From Nostoc sp. NIES-4103 (GTDB lineage: Bacteria > Cyanobacteriota > Cyanobacteriia > Cyanobacteriales > Nostocaceae), in NCBI RefSeq assembly GCF_002368335.1, contig NZ_AP018288.1, positions 7,836,863-7,900,862 of the forward strand: DNA of 64,000 nucleotides, given 5' to 3'. Position 1 is the stretch's first letter, and every line of letters begins with the position of its first letter. Positions 54,837-62,977 of this stretch are shown in pieces. The notes under the pieces are model-generated. The model was not told where the DNA came from. It saw nothing but the letters and a program-made list of their open reading frames with translations, and did not search any database. The position numbers and the translations under genes were made by a program.

Positions 54837-55764
54837 GATGATTTTGCCTGTCTCACTTTCAAAGAAACTAAATGAAGAGAACCCGTGAAGAGAAGAGTTA
54901 TACCAATTCGCAATTCCCAATTCAGATTTTATCCAGGCTTCAAGCTTTGAATCTGTTGCCGAATTTTAGAGAATTGGTGTTAGAAATAGTCAGAGTTAGT
55001 AAGCCAGATATTATAACTTCTACTTAGAATCTCAAATGGAATAATTAATTAAACAATTTTTATTTTGGGAATTAACCACTAATTTTCAGATTATTATATA
55101 CCGCATATATTAGTATCTCATACCTCAGCAATTGACTATTAAGAGGGATTAATAATGTACTCAACTTTTGAAGCTATGAACTGATAGTGTTTTCAAGTAA
55201 GTTATTCTGATTTACGGGGTATAGGTTCGGGGTATAATCGAGATTAATTAAAATTCACAACCATTGCAATAAATAAACTTATTCATAAGTAATTAAGAGG
55301 ATGTCTGAGAAGTATTGTCGCTAACATCAAAATCTTAAAAACCTAACCCCCTAGCCTCCAACACTCAGGAGGTAATGGGGGTTTCAAAGCCTCTCTCCGC
55401 TTCGGGGAGAGGTTTGGAGAGGGGTTTTTAGTATAATTTTCGACTTGAGAGACATCCTCTAATGAATTAAAAACCGAACAAAGCAGTTTTTTCAGTTTTG
55501 GGCTAATATACAGCGCTTTTCATGTATGTAAAATACACCCCTATCCTCGCAAAGCAAAGGGAAGCGATCGCTTTTACCCCAGCGTCCCGATGTTCTACCG
55601 TAGCTTTACTGTTGTGTGGTTTGGGAAATGTAGAGGTAGCGCTGTCGCAGTCCTTCATTCCCTGAAGCAAAATTTTTCATATCACCTTCAATTAGGCTGA
55701 CAAAATAAAGCCATTACCATGTAAAATACTTGATGTATAAAAATTGTTCTTGAATTTCAGCTAT
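54837..55764. promoter_or_regulatory. 928-bp divergent gap upstream of nifJ
   Basis: Mostly AT-rich. No NtcA-type GTA-N8-TAC site was found near nifJ. TATAAT at 55233-55238 within two CGGGGTATA units could be a -10. The MITE-like element at 55296-55460 and a GATCG/HIP1-rich part (55560-55650) fill the rest. No gene seen. Confidence 0.4.
55296..55460. mobile_element. MITE-like element with AGAGGATGTCT ends
   Basis: Left end AGAGGATGTCT (55296-55306) and right end AGACATCCTCT (55450-55460) are exact inverted repeats, with further partial pairing. The core holds the CCTCTCTCCGCTTCGGGGAGAGG repeat also seen near 1811. No clear target duplication. Confidence 0.6.
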
Positions 55765-56355
55765 ATGCTTTTATCTGGCTCAAAAACAAACAAATCGTTA
55801 CTCTATAGCTCAGTTTATCTATCGGGACTTGCCTGTAGTTTATTTTCTATTGCATCTATATCCATTGCAGCTACTACTTCAGTTGAAGAAAAACAAATGC
55901 TTAAGCAGGATACTGCAACTGGGGAAAATAGCAATGTTATTCAGCAAGAAAATATCAGTTTTAATCTGCAAAAATGTCAGAGAAATGCTCAAAGTAAAAT
56001 AGTGAGTTGTCAACTTCTCATAACAGCAACATCTGAAATGAATCAAAGAATACAGCTTTATGGAAATAGAGAGACTGCAAGCCCTAGAGTTTTTGATTTG
56101 TCTGGAAATGAATATACTGCCAACTTTGTGCAGCTTGGCAAATATAAAAGTACAAGTGATTCAAACGGAAGTGTAGTCAACGAGCTAATTCCAGGGATAG
56201 CTACTAAGTTAATTGTTAACTTCGATTTGCCGCAAGATTTAACTCAACTGGCAGCATTGGAAATTAAATACGATAGCTACAAACAAGCTGCATTTCGAGA
56301 TATCAAAATTACAACTGTAGCTAATGCAGTAAGACCAAACAATCGTAAGAAGTAA
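55765..56355 (+). CDS. Exported hypothetical protein
   Basis: 196 residues from ATG 55765. The signal peptide (LLYSSVYLSGLACSLFSIASISIA) has an AxA-like end (about residue 36). The mature region contains two Cys (QKCQRNAQSKIVSCQLLI) likely to form a disulfide, then a beta-rich domain with NRETASPRVFDLSGNEYTANFVQLG and a late LIVNFDLPQDLTQLAALEIKY. That profile suggests a small periplasmic beta-sandwich. No family recognised. The nearest genes are separated by repeats, so it is probably monocistronic. Confidence 0.65.
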   Translation: MLLSGSKTNKSLLYSSVYLSGLACSLFSIASISIAATTSVEEKQMLKQDTATGENSNVIQQENISFNLQKCQRNAQSKIVSCQLLITATSEMNQRIQLYGNRETASPRVFDLSGNEYTANFVQLGKYKSTSDSNGSVVNELIPGIATKLIVNFDLPQDLTQLAALEIKYDSYKQAAFRDIKITTVANAVRPNNRKK

Positions 56356-56789
56356 TGTTGCTTCGCCCCCACTACAAATTGATACCAATTCTATATGAAG
56401 ATGCGCCTTATGAACCCCCCCTGTAGTCCCACGCCAGATGCTTAAAGTCGGGCATTGCCCGCCCAATGCACTGGCTCCCCTTGGTAAGGGGGGACGGCGT
56501 TATACCATTTCACGAAATCAGCCATGCAAATGATTTTTCTTTCTCCCCCAGCTTCCCCAGCTTCCCCAGCTTCCCCAGCTTGTCTAAATGCATCAATTTT
56601 AAAGTGAAACGGTATTAGCCGGGGGGTAAAAATATATTGCAGCTTCATCAAGAAATGGTATGACAAGGACAAGGCGAAGCAAGTATGCGTAAGAAAATAC
56701 CTGATTTAGTAGAGACGTTCCGTTAGAGAGACGTTCCGGTGGAACGTCTCTACAGCTTTATCTAAAGGTGCGATCGCAGTAAAATACCA
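56356..56789. repeat. 434-bp repeat-rich gap before the MFS gene
   Basis: 56431-56476 is a 46-bp small dispersed repeat (ACGCCAGATGC ... GCACTGGCT) that splits a CCCCCCTTGG/AAGGGGGG hairpin repeat. 56549-56580 has three CAGCTTCCC-type units. 56709-56753 is an inverted repeat GTAGAGACGTTCC / GGAACGTCTCTAC. No gene seen. Confidence 0.6.
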
Positions 56790-57965
56790 ATGCAAAAGAC
56801 AACATTACACCCATTTATCCTATACACAGGCTTTTTAGCTTTTTTGGGTTTCAGTGTTCTACATCCAATAATACCGACTCTGGTACAGCTTTATGGTGGT
56901 AAAGCGTGGGAAGTTGGGCTGTTATATGCAACATACTCACTAGCCCAATTTTTGACACTGCCAGTAATTGGCTGTCTCAGTGATGCCTATGGGCGGCGAT
57001 TGATGATGCTGGTAAGCCTTTTGGGGGCTAGTTTGGGATATTTCATCTTTGGAATTGGCGGCGCATTGGCGGTACTATTTGCGGGATGGCTGATTGTGGG
57101 GCTAACTGATGGTACTGCTAGCATTGCGTTTGCTGCGATCGCAGATACTAACACACAGCAACAGCGAACTCTTGCTTTTTCATGGTTGAGTGCCATGATG
57201 GCCATTGGGTCGATTGCCGGCCCGATTTTGAGTGGGATAATGTCTCGGATTGATCCTACTTTACCCTTGTATGTCCTAGCGATCGCCTTTTTTGTGGGCT
57301 TGGTGTGGGGGTATTTCGCTATGCCAGAAACTTTACCACCAGCACAGCGTTCTCCCAAACCGAGTTTTACTCAGTTGAATCCGTTCACGCAACTACGAGG
57401 TTGTCTTGAACTAGCGCATCTGCGTTGGCTGATGTTGAGCTTTTTGATTGTCAATGTAACTACGTTTACACTCAGTTCTAACTTACCTGCTTTAGCAAGT
57501 GAGCAATTTAATTGGTCAGCATCACAGATTGCCCCATTATTTGCATTATATGGTGTAATTTGCGTTGTGGATCAAGTGATCATTATTCCCTGGTTGTTGC
57601 CAAGATGGGGCGAACTGCGTATGGCCTTCGTTGGCACATTAATCACAGGATTAGCTTTGGCTTTGTCTGGTGTATTTGCAATTACCGGCTCGATGATGGT
57701 TGTCTCTACAGCTATTGTACTTGTGGGAATTGGACAGCCCCTAGCAGAAACTTCCTTGGTTGGATTAATGTCCAACAGCGTTAGTGAAAAGATTCAAGGG
57801 CGGATCAACAGCAATATTCAGACAGTACAAGCTTTAGCCAGAGTCATTGCCCCATTGTTAGCAGGTTGGCTATATAAAAACATTAACCCATCGGCACCCT
57901 ATTGGTTCATTGTTGCCCAAATCGTCTTGGCTGCGATCGCTGTCAAATTGTCAGTGCGGCAGTAA
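56790..57965 (+). CDS. MFS transporter, TetA/DHA1-like
   Basis: 391 residues with about 12 hydrophobic segments. Motif A between TM2 and TM3 is present (GCLSDAYGRRLMM), and GPILSGIMSRID fits motif C of proton-driven exporters in TM5. Proteins of this type expel drugs or metabolites in exchange for protons across the plasma membrane. The substrate cannot be deduced. ATG 56790 is used. It is on its own, with a small reading frame starting 31 bases after its stop. Confidence 0.85.
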   Translation: MQKTTLHPFILYTGFLAFLGFSVLHPIIPTLVQLYGGKAWEVGLLYATYSLAQFLTLPVIGCLSDAYGRRLMMLVSLLGASLGYFIFGIGGALAVLFAGWLIVGLTDGTASIAFAAIADTNTQQQRTLAFSWLSAMMAIGSIAGPILSGIMSRIDPTLPLYVLAIAFFVGLVWGYFAMPETLPPAQRSPKPSFTQLNPFTQLRGCLELAHLRWLMLSFLIVNVTTFTLSSNLPALASEQFNWSASQIAPLFALYGVICVVDQVIIIPWLLPRWGELRMAFVGTLITGLALALSGVFAITGSMMVVSTAIVLVGIGQPLAETSLVGLMSNSVSEKIQGRINSNIQTVQALARVIAPLLAGWLYKNINPSAPYWFIVAQIVLAAIAVKLSVRQ

Positions 57966-57996
57966 ACTACTTATACCAGAAATTCTCAAGTATCAG

Positions 57997-58239
57997 GTGA
58001 AAGAATCAGATTTAGTGGCTGATAAAGAATGGTTTTTGGAGTTAACCCGTCAGCTGCATAAAACCAGAGCGATCGCTGTTGGGGGTATACTCAGGCAATA
58101 TATGCGGGAATTAGAGGAGAAAAACCAAGACCTCATTGATAAAAGTGAAGAGATGGATGAGGTTAATGAGGGGAGTTTGTCTTTCAGATGGCAGCGCAAG
58201 TTACAAAAGTACAAAATTAAAAGATTGAGTGATAACTGA
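57997..58239 (+). CDS. Small charged hypothetical protein
   Basis: 80 residues from a GTG at 57997; the frame stays open further upstream into the end of the MFS gene, so the start is uncertain. Helical and strongly charged: DKEWFLELTRQLHKTRAIAVGGILRQYMRELEEKNQDLIDKSEEMDE, ending with a basic tail. No motif or membrane segment. The composition looks coding and no overlapping alternative exists, but I do not recognise the family. It could be cotranscribed with the exporter. Confidence 0.5.
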   Translation: MKESDLVADKEWFLELTRQLHKTRAIAVGGILRQYMRELEEKNQDLIDKSEEMDEVNEGSLSFRWQRKLQKYKIKRLSDN

Positions 58240-58317
58240 GACTAGTTAAAAATCTCATCAACAGGAATTTATGGTAGTTTCAGTGCTTTAAAGAATGTAG
58301 AAACAAGATTAAGGGTT

Positions 58318-58506
58318 TTAATCCTTACCTTTGTCGTCATCATGTCGAGTAGAAGTAACCCAACCGACATAGCCACCAAAGCCTACTTTTACGAGATCAG
58401 CAAATACTGAGCGTTAATCTTTGTCAACGACAGCTAAGCCTAAAGACCCACCAACTAATAAAGTAATACTGATGACAAAACCCAATTCTTTGATTTTTTT
58501 TGACAT
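58318..58506 (-). pseudogene. Small membrane-protein gene interrupted by an in-frame TAA
   Basis: From ATG 58506 the frame reads MSKKIKELGFVISITLLVGG, SLGLAVVDKD, then TAA at 58416-58414. It goes straight on in the same frame, RSVFADLVKVGFGGYVGWVT and STRHDDDKGKD, to a TAA at 58320-58318. One hydrophobic helix lies before the stop and a Gly-rich one after it. The continuation keeps good coding character, so a single point mutation (for example TAT or TAC to TAA) most likely broke a 62-residue protein. If translated as is, only a 30-residue one-helix peptide is made. Confidence 0.55.
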
Positions 58507-58719
58507 TTTAATTTCTTGAACTCTTCACAAGTAATTCGCATAGCGAAATTTTTCACACTAAAAAAAGCGTTAGCTTTCCAACACAAAATCCCAGCCACAC
58601 AACGAGTGGATAACTGGGAGATGTGAAAATATTAATTGCCTTCACTCGAAATCGAAAAATAGCTTCGATGATAATTTATGGAAGCGATCGCTTGACACTA
58701 CCTTCAGCTAAAAACCCTT

Positions 58720-59016
58720 CTAAGCTGACTTAACTTTCACTGCAAACTGTAACCCCAGTGCATCTAATAAGGTACTCAAATAAGAAAATTCAATATTTCC
58801 TTTTTCTAATAGTATATGGTCGAGTTTTTCGTAGCATTGCTGAACTTGAGAAGAGAACCTATCAATTCCACCTTGCGCTTCAATAATATTTTTCAGCGCT
58901 TTGCTTAAGATTATAGGGTCGCCTTCTTCTAGAACAACTTCAATATATGAAGCTGCTTCTAATGAATCTTTTAAATCTTCAATAAGTATTTCGTGATAAC
59001 TTGTACTTTTAGGCAT
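58720..59016 (-). CDS. Antitoxin of a HigBA-like type II module (addiction module antidote)
   Basis: 98 residues from ATG 59016, overlapping the toxin stop by 8 bases. The C-terminal half is an XRE-like domain (DPIILSKALKNIIEAQGGIDRFSSQVQ... GNIEFSYLSTLLDALGLQFAVKVK), and LKDSLEAASYIEVVLEEGD is the typical start of the 'probable addiction module antidote' group. It should bind and neutralise the toxin and repress its own promoter. The toxin-first order matches HigBA-type modules. Confidence 0.85.
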   Translation of the reverse strand: MPKSTSYHEILIEDLKDSLEAASYIEVVLEEGDPIILSKALKNIIEAQGGIDRFSSQVQQCYEKLDHILLEKGNIEFSYLSTLLDALGLQFAVKVKSA

Positions 59017-59347
59017 CGTCTCTACTCCTATAGTCTTGCCAATATTCTTGAGCTTTCCTAATATCTTGTTCTTGAGTACTTTTATCACCACCGCATAAAA
59101 GCAGAATAACTGTTGTTCCTTCCTGGGCAAAGTAGATACGGTAGCCGGGGCCATAATCAATTCTTAGTTCAAAAACACCTTCTCCAACAAATTTATAGTC
59201 TCCTAAGTTACCGTCTTCAACTCGGTCAAGTCTTACTCTAATTTTAGCTTTTGCTTTTATATCGCGGAGAGAACCAAGCCACTCATCAAAAGGATTTCTC
59301 CCATCTACTGTGAGATAAGCCCTAATTTCTCTTGGTTGTATTTCCAT
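59009..59347 (-). CDS. Toxin of the RelE/ParE superfamily (addiction module killer)
   Basis: 112 residues from ATG 59347. The profile is that of the phage-derived Gp49/HigB-like killer proteins: NPFDEWLGSLRDIKAKAKIRVRLDRVEDGNLGDYKFVGEGVFELRIDYGPGYRIYFAQ, then VILLLCGGDKSTQEQDIRKAQEYW. Conserved Arg and Lys in the LR-x-DYGPGYRIY region suggest ribosome-dependent mRNA cleavage. It begins 13 bases after the Uma2 stop and overlaps the antitoxin gene, so the three are one unit. Confidence 0.88.
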   Translation of the reverse strand: MEIQPREIRAYLTVDGRNPFDEWLGSLRDIKAKAKIRVRLDRVEDGNLGDYKFVGEGVFELRIDYGPGYRIYFAQEGTTVILLLCGGDKSTQEQDIRKAQEYWQDYRSRDDA

Positions 59348-59360
59348 ATTTGTTAACTTA

Positions 59361-59984
59361 TCATAATAGCACCCCAGCCTCAAAAATCTGTTGTACAGTC
59401 AAATTCAACTCTGGGAATAATAATGATTGAATACGGTCATTGCCTCGAAATTTATTAATTTGATACTCACCTTCTTCTAAAGTACCAACCAAAATTGTAG
59501 GTTGTTTGGGCTTGCCAATAAACTCTCTACCGCCTAAAGCAGCATAATCAACAATCCAGTATTCAGGAATCCCCATTTCCTCATAGTCAGCATATTTTTT
59601 ATGATAATCATCACGCCAATTAGTACTCACTACCTCCACTACTAAAGGAATAGTTGCGGCTTGAGTAACAGTAGATACTTTTTTCCATAAAGGCTCGTTA
59701 ACTAAATTAGGAAGATTCAACAACAGCACATCTGGTGAATAAGCTGATTCGTTTTCAGGTGGTTTAACTAATGCTGTTTTTGCTATAACATAGGGCAGGT
59801 TGAGACGACTGCATTCTAAAGTGATTTTTGTTGCTAAAAATCCAACAATTTCTTCATGAACGCCTGGTGGTTGGGGAATTTTAATTACTACTCCATCATG
59901 TAGTTCGTAACGTTTACCTGTGTTATCTGGATATTGAGCAACAAATTCTGCAAACGTTACTACTTTGCGTAAGATTTGAGTCAT
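59361..59984 (-). CDS. Uma2-family (DUF820) putative endonuclease
   Basis: 207 residues from ATG 59984. PD-(D/E)XK fold: RYELHDGVVIKIPQPPGVHEEIVGFL, the metal ligand Asp in YSPDVLLLN, then LVVEVVSTNWRDDYHKKYADYEEMGIPEYWIVDY with the Glu and Lys. Uma2 proteins are hugely expanded in cyanobacteria and their role is unknown, though the nuclease fold is clear. It sits between pdxA (30 bases away) and the toxin gene. Confidence 0.87.
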   Translation of the reverse strand: MTQILRKVVTFAEFVAQYPDNTGKRYELHDGVVIKIPQPPGVHEEIVGFLATKITLECSRLNLPYVIAKTALVKPPENESAYSPDVLLLNLPNLVNEPLWKKVSTVTQAATIPLVVEVVSTNWRDDYHKKYADYEEMGIPEYWIVDYAALGGREFIGKPKQPTILVGTLEEGEYQINKFRGNDRIQSLLFPELNLTVQQIFEAGVLL

Positions 59985-60014
59985 CACGTAATTCCTCAAA
60001 ATAATCAACAAGTT

Positions 60015-61103
60015 CTAATTTTTAGCAGCCATTCTCTGACTAACCAACTCAGCAGCTAAATGTATCGCCGCTTTCATACTCGTAGCATCAGCAATTCCCT
60101 TACCTGCAATATCAAATGCTGTTCCGTGGTCGGGTGAAGTCCGAACAAAAGGTAGACCAATAGAAGTATTAACGGCTCTATCAAACGCCATCAATTTGAC
60201 AGGAATTAAGCCTTGGTCGTGGTAAAGTGCTAAATAAGCATCGGCTGGATTTTGAATTTGAGCATTGCCATACCAAGCTTGACCAGGTTTAACCCACATC
60301 GTATCCGGGGGTATTGGCCCCTCTAGCTGCAAATTGGGGCGCTTTTGCCGTTCCTGTTCTAACCAGGGAATTAACCAATCTTGTTCTTCTGTTCCCAGTT
60401 GTCCTTGTTCGCCACTGTGGGGATTTAAACCTGCGATCGCAATTCTCCCCTTTTCTATGCCAAAATCTTTTTCTAAACACTCCACCAGCAAATCTAGTTT
60501 CTTGGTCAACAACTGCGGTGTGAGTGTATCTGCTACTTGACGCAGGGGAATATGTGTGGTAGCAAGCAAAGCCCGGAGTGTCCAAGTAGTATAAGGCGAT
60601 CGCGCTACGAATAACATGCCAAAGCGGTCAACCCCTGATTTTTGGGCCAAAAGTTCTGTTTGCCCTGGATAATTGTAACCTGCGGCTTTCCAGGCAGATT
60701 TAGCAATGGGGCCTGTGACAATACCATCAAATTGACCAGCCAGAGTTTGAGCGATCGCATATTCCATATAGGCAAAACTAGCCGCACCACTGGCTGCATT
60801 CCCGATACCCATAATAATCTGACTGTCGTTTTGGCTGTTTAATGGCACATCAATGACCGTCAACTCATCAGGATTTGCCAAAACAGGTAAATTAGCATTT
60901 AAATTCAGTTTGTCATAAGTCTGTACCAGCAAATCCCGATTACCTACCACTGTCAGGTCACAGTTTTGCATCAAATCTGGGTCTGCCAAAGCTTTCAAAA
61001 TCACCTCTGGCCCGATTCCTGAAGGATCTCCGAGAGTCAGCGCCAACCTTGGCTTAATTTGATTTTGTGAATTGATTAAGTTATATTGATCTGTTTGATA
61101 CAT
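60015..61103 (-). CDS. pdxA: 4-hydroxythreonine-4-phosphate dehydrogenase
   Basis: NAD-dependent enzyme of the DXP-dependent vitamin B6 pathway. 362 residues from ATG 61103, with TTGAGTAG upstream. Motifs: LALTLGDPSGIGPEVILKAL, the substrate block GPIAKSAWKAAGYNYPGQTELLA, metal His in the HIPLRQVAD and LYHDQGLIPVK regions, and RTSPDHGTAFDIAGKG. It leads a tight minus-strand row with Uma2 and the toxin-antitoxin genes. Confidence 0.94.
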   Translation of the reverse strand: MYQTDQYNLINSQNQIKPRLALTLGDPSGIGPEVILKALADPDLMQNCDLTVVGNRDLLVQTYDKLNLNANLPVLANPDELTVIDVPLNSQNDSQIIMGIGNAASGAASFAYMEYAIAQTLAGQFDGIVTGPIAKSAWKAAGYNYPGQTELLAQKSGVDRFGMLFVARSPYTTWTLRALLATTHIPLRQVADTLTPQLLTKKLDLLVECLEKDFGIEKGRIAIAGLNPHSGEQGQLGTEEQDWLIPWLEQERQKRPNLQLEGPIPPDTMWVKPGQAWYGNAQIQNPADAYLALYHDQGLIPVKLMAFDRAVNTSIGLPFVRTSPDHGTAFDIAGKGIADATSMKAAIHLAAELVSQRMAAKN

Positions 61104-61370
61104 AGAGCTACTCAAATTTTTAACCCAAAAGCACAGCGATAACTAAGCACTGACCACTGACCAGTGACTCCTTCACGATCAAACTGGTTTAGAATTGTTT
61201 ACACAGGTCTAATCAGACAGTGGCTGTAGAAAAGCTTTGGTAAGTCTAGTTTACCTGAGTTGACTGGAGCTACTTTGTGGACACAAAACTCAAACACCTG
61301 GGTTGTAGAACTAGCAAAAACTCGGATTTGAGCAATCTAGTCTAGTGAAACAGTCCAGGGAGCAAGAAAT

Positions 61371-61388
61371 CTAAAGGGCAGCCTTTAG
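61371..61388 (+). promoter_or_regulatory. Leader hairpin upstream of petM
   Basis: CTAAAGG-GCAG-CCTTTAG, a perfect 7-bp stem 40 bases before the petM ATG. It has no T tract, so it is not a terminator. It could stabilise or regulate the short petM mRNA. The 61104-61370 stretch upstream holds ACTGACCACTGACCAG repeat units and no gene. Confidence 0.4.
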
Positions 61389-61428
61389 AATGGTCTTAAA
61401 TCAACGATTCGCAAAGGAGAACACGTTA

Positions 61429-61533
61429 ATGGGCGGCGAAATTCTAAATGCAGCTTTGTTGTCTTTCGGTTTAATCTTCGTAGGTTGGGCTTTAGGAGCT
61501 TTATTACTGAAAATTCAAGGCGCAGAGGAATAA
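61429..61533 (+). CDS. petM: Cytochrome b6f complex subunit 7
   Basis: 34-residue single-helix subunit of the thylakoid cytochrome b6f complex. The peptide GGEILNAALLSFGLIFVGWA plus LGALLLKIQGAEE matches the family along its whole length. AAGGAGA precedes the ATG by 10 bases. It is below most gene-length cut-offs but certain by sequence. A Ycf39-like photosystem assembly gene follows on the same strand, separated by a terminator and a repeat. Confidence 0.95.
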   Translation: MGGEILNAALLSFGLIFVGWALGALLLKIQGAEE

Positions 61534-61588
61534 TTCCTCTAGTAACTTTGTTTCATTAGATGAGAGGCTTGACTCTCGCCGGAAAAAT

Positions 61589-61618
61589 AGCGTTTCCGCA
61601 AAACGGACAACGCTTTTT
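61589..61618 (+). terminator. Probable rho-independent terminator of petM
   Basis: Stem AGCGTT-TCCG / CGGA-(C)-AACGCT with a CAAAA loop and one bulge, ending in five T. 55 bases after the stop codon. Confidence 0.7.
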
Positions 61619-61629
61619 CCGCTAGCAAA

Positions 61630-61745
61630 CTAAAACACATATATATTGCATACTCACTCCTTGGAGTCATTGACCGCTAACTGATGGCAGTCATCTGTGA
61701 GCAACCATCAGGATTATAGATGCAACTTTTTTGTGGAACAGCTGA
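61630..61745. repeat. Dispersed repeat with CTAAAACACAT and AACAGCTGA ends, copy 2
   Basis: CTAAAACACATATATATTGCATA at the start, GATGGCAGTCAT in the middle and CAACTTTTTTGTGGAACAGCTGA at the end, in the order of 34871-34955, with about 30 more bases inside. It lies 105 bases before the Ycf39-like start codon and may overlap its promoter. Confidence 0.5.
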
Positions 61746-61850
61746 GCTGTGTATTAATTTCAGTTTCTTAAAAAAGATGTAAACTTTTGTTAACAGGTAT
61801 AATTCTGTTAATGTTCTTTTCATAAAACTTAAAAATTTATAACGGCCCTC

Positions 61851-62840
61851 ATGACATTATTAATCGTCGGTGCTACTGGCACCTTAGGAAGACAAGTGGC
61901 TCGTCGTGCTATCGATGAGGGGTATAAGGTACGCTGTTTGGTTCGGAGTGCTAAAAAAGCTGCTTTTCTCAAAGAATGGGGTGCAGAGTTAGTGCGGGGG
62001 GATATATGTGACCCCCAAAGCCTTACAGGAGCGCTGGAAGGTGTGACCGCAGTCATTGATGCTGCAACATCTCGTCCTACAGATTCACTGACCATTAAAC
62101 AGGTAGACTGGGATGGTCAAGTTGCTTTAATACAAGCGGCGAAGGCTGCGGGTGTAGAGCGTTTTATCTTCTTTTCTATACTTGATGCCGAAAAGTATCC
62201 ACAAGTACCGCTGATGGAAATCAAGCGATGTACAGAACTTTTCCTAGCAGAGTCCGGCCTTAATTACACCATCTTGAGGTTGGCTGGTTTTATGCAAGGG
62301 TTAATCGGTCAATATGGAATACCTATTTTAGAAGGACAACCTGTTTGGGTGACAGGTAATTCTTCACCCATAGCCTACATGGACACTCAAGACATTGCCA
62401 AGTTTGCTATCCGTGCTTTGAGCGTACCAGAAACCGAAAAACAAGCTTTCCCCGTTGTCGGTACTCGTGCTTGGAGTGCAGAGGAAATCATTAGCTTATG
62501 CGAACGTTTATCTGGCAAAGAAGCCAGAGTAACGCGGATGCCAATTAACCTACTGCGTACCGTGCGCCGCATCATCAAGTTCTTTCAGTGGGGATGGAAC
62601 GTAGCAGACAGACTAGAGTTTACAGAAGTTTTGGCAAGTGGTAAACCCTTAAATGCCCCAATGGATGAGGTATATAAAGTCTTTGGGTTAGACCAACAAC
62701 AAACAACCACTCTAGAAAGCTATCTGCAAGAGTACTTCAGTCGAATTATGAAAAAGCTCAAAGAGCTTGATTACGAGAAAAATAAATCCAAAAAGGAAAA
62801 ATCTAAAAAGACTCCCTTTAAAAAAGTTAATAGTCAATAG
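61851..62840 (+). CDS. ycf39: NmrA-like atypical SDR, Ycf39/HCF244-like photosystem II assembly factor
   Basis: 329 residues. NAD(P)-binding motif GATGTLGRQVARRA at the N-terminus; AVIDAATSRPTDSLTIKQVDWDGQVALIQAAKAAGVERFIFFSILDAEKYPQVPLMEIKRCTE has the altered active site of the Ycf39 group. Ycf39 acts with high-light-inducible proteins and chlorophyll synthase in pigment delivery to D1. The very basic C-terminal tail (KNKSKKEKSKKTPFKK) ends in VNSQ-stop, and those last codons are part of a TCAATAGTCAACAG intergenic repeat, so the tail was extended or replaced by repeat sequence. Confidence 0.82.
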   Translation: MTLLIVGATGTLGRQVARRAIDEGYKVRCLVRSAKKAAFLKEWGAELVRGDICDPQSLTGALEGVTAVIDAATSRPTDSLTIKQVDWDGQVALIQAAKAAGVERFIFFSILDAEKYPQVPLMEIKRCTELFLAESGLNYTILRLAGFMQGLIGQYGIPILEGQPVWVTGNSSPIAYMDTQDIAKFAIRALSVPETEKQAFPVVGTRAWSAEEIISLCERLSGKEARVTRMPINLLRTVRRIIKFFQWGWNVADRLEFTEVLASGKPLNAPMDEVYKVFGLDQQQTTTLESYLQEYFSRIMKKLKELDYEKNKSKKEKSKKTPFKKVNSQ

Positions 62841-62977
62841 TCAACAGTCAACAGTCAACGGTCATCAGTCAACGATCATCAGTCAATAGACTTTTGACTC
62901 TAAACTAATGACTACGTTGTCCAAAATATGTAAGGATTACATAAGGCAAAGCATCGTCTACCCTTGGATATTTGAGT

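Noticed and set aside
54837..55290. NtcA or FNR-type site upstream of nifJ
   Set aside because: No GTA-N8-TAC with a properly spaced -10 was found; GTATCTCATAC (near 55109) has the wrong spacing.
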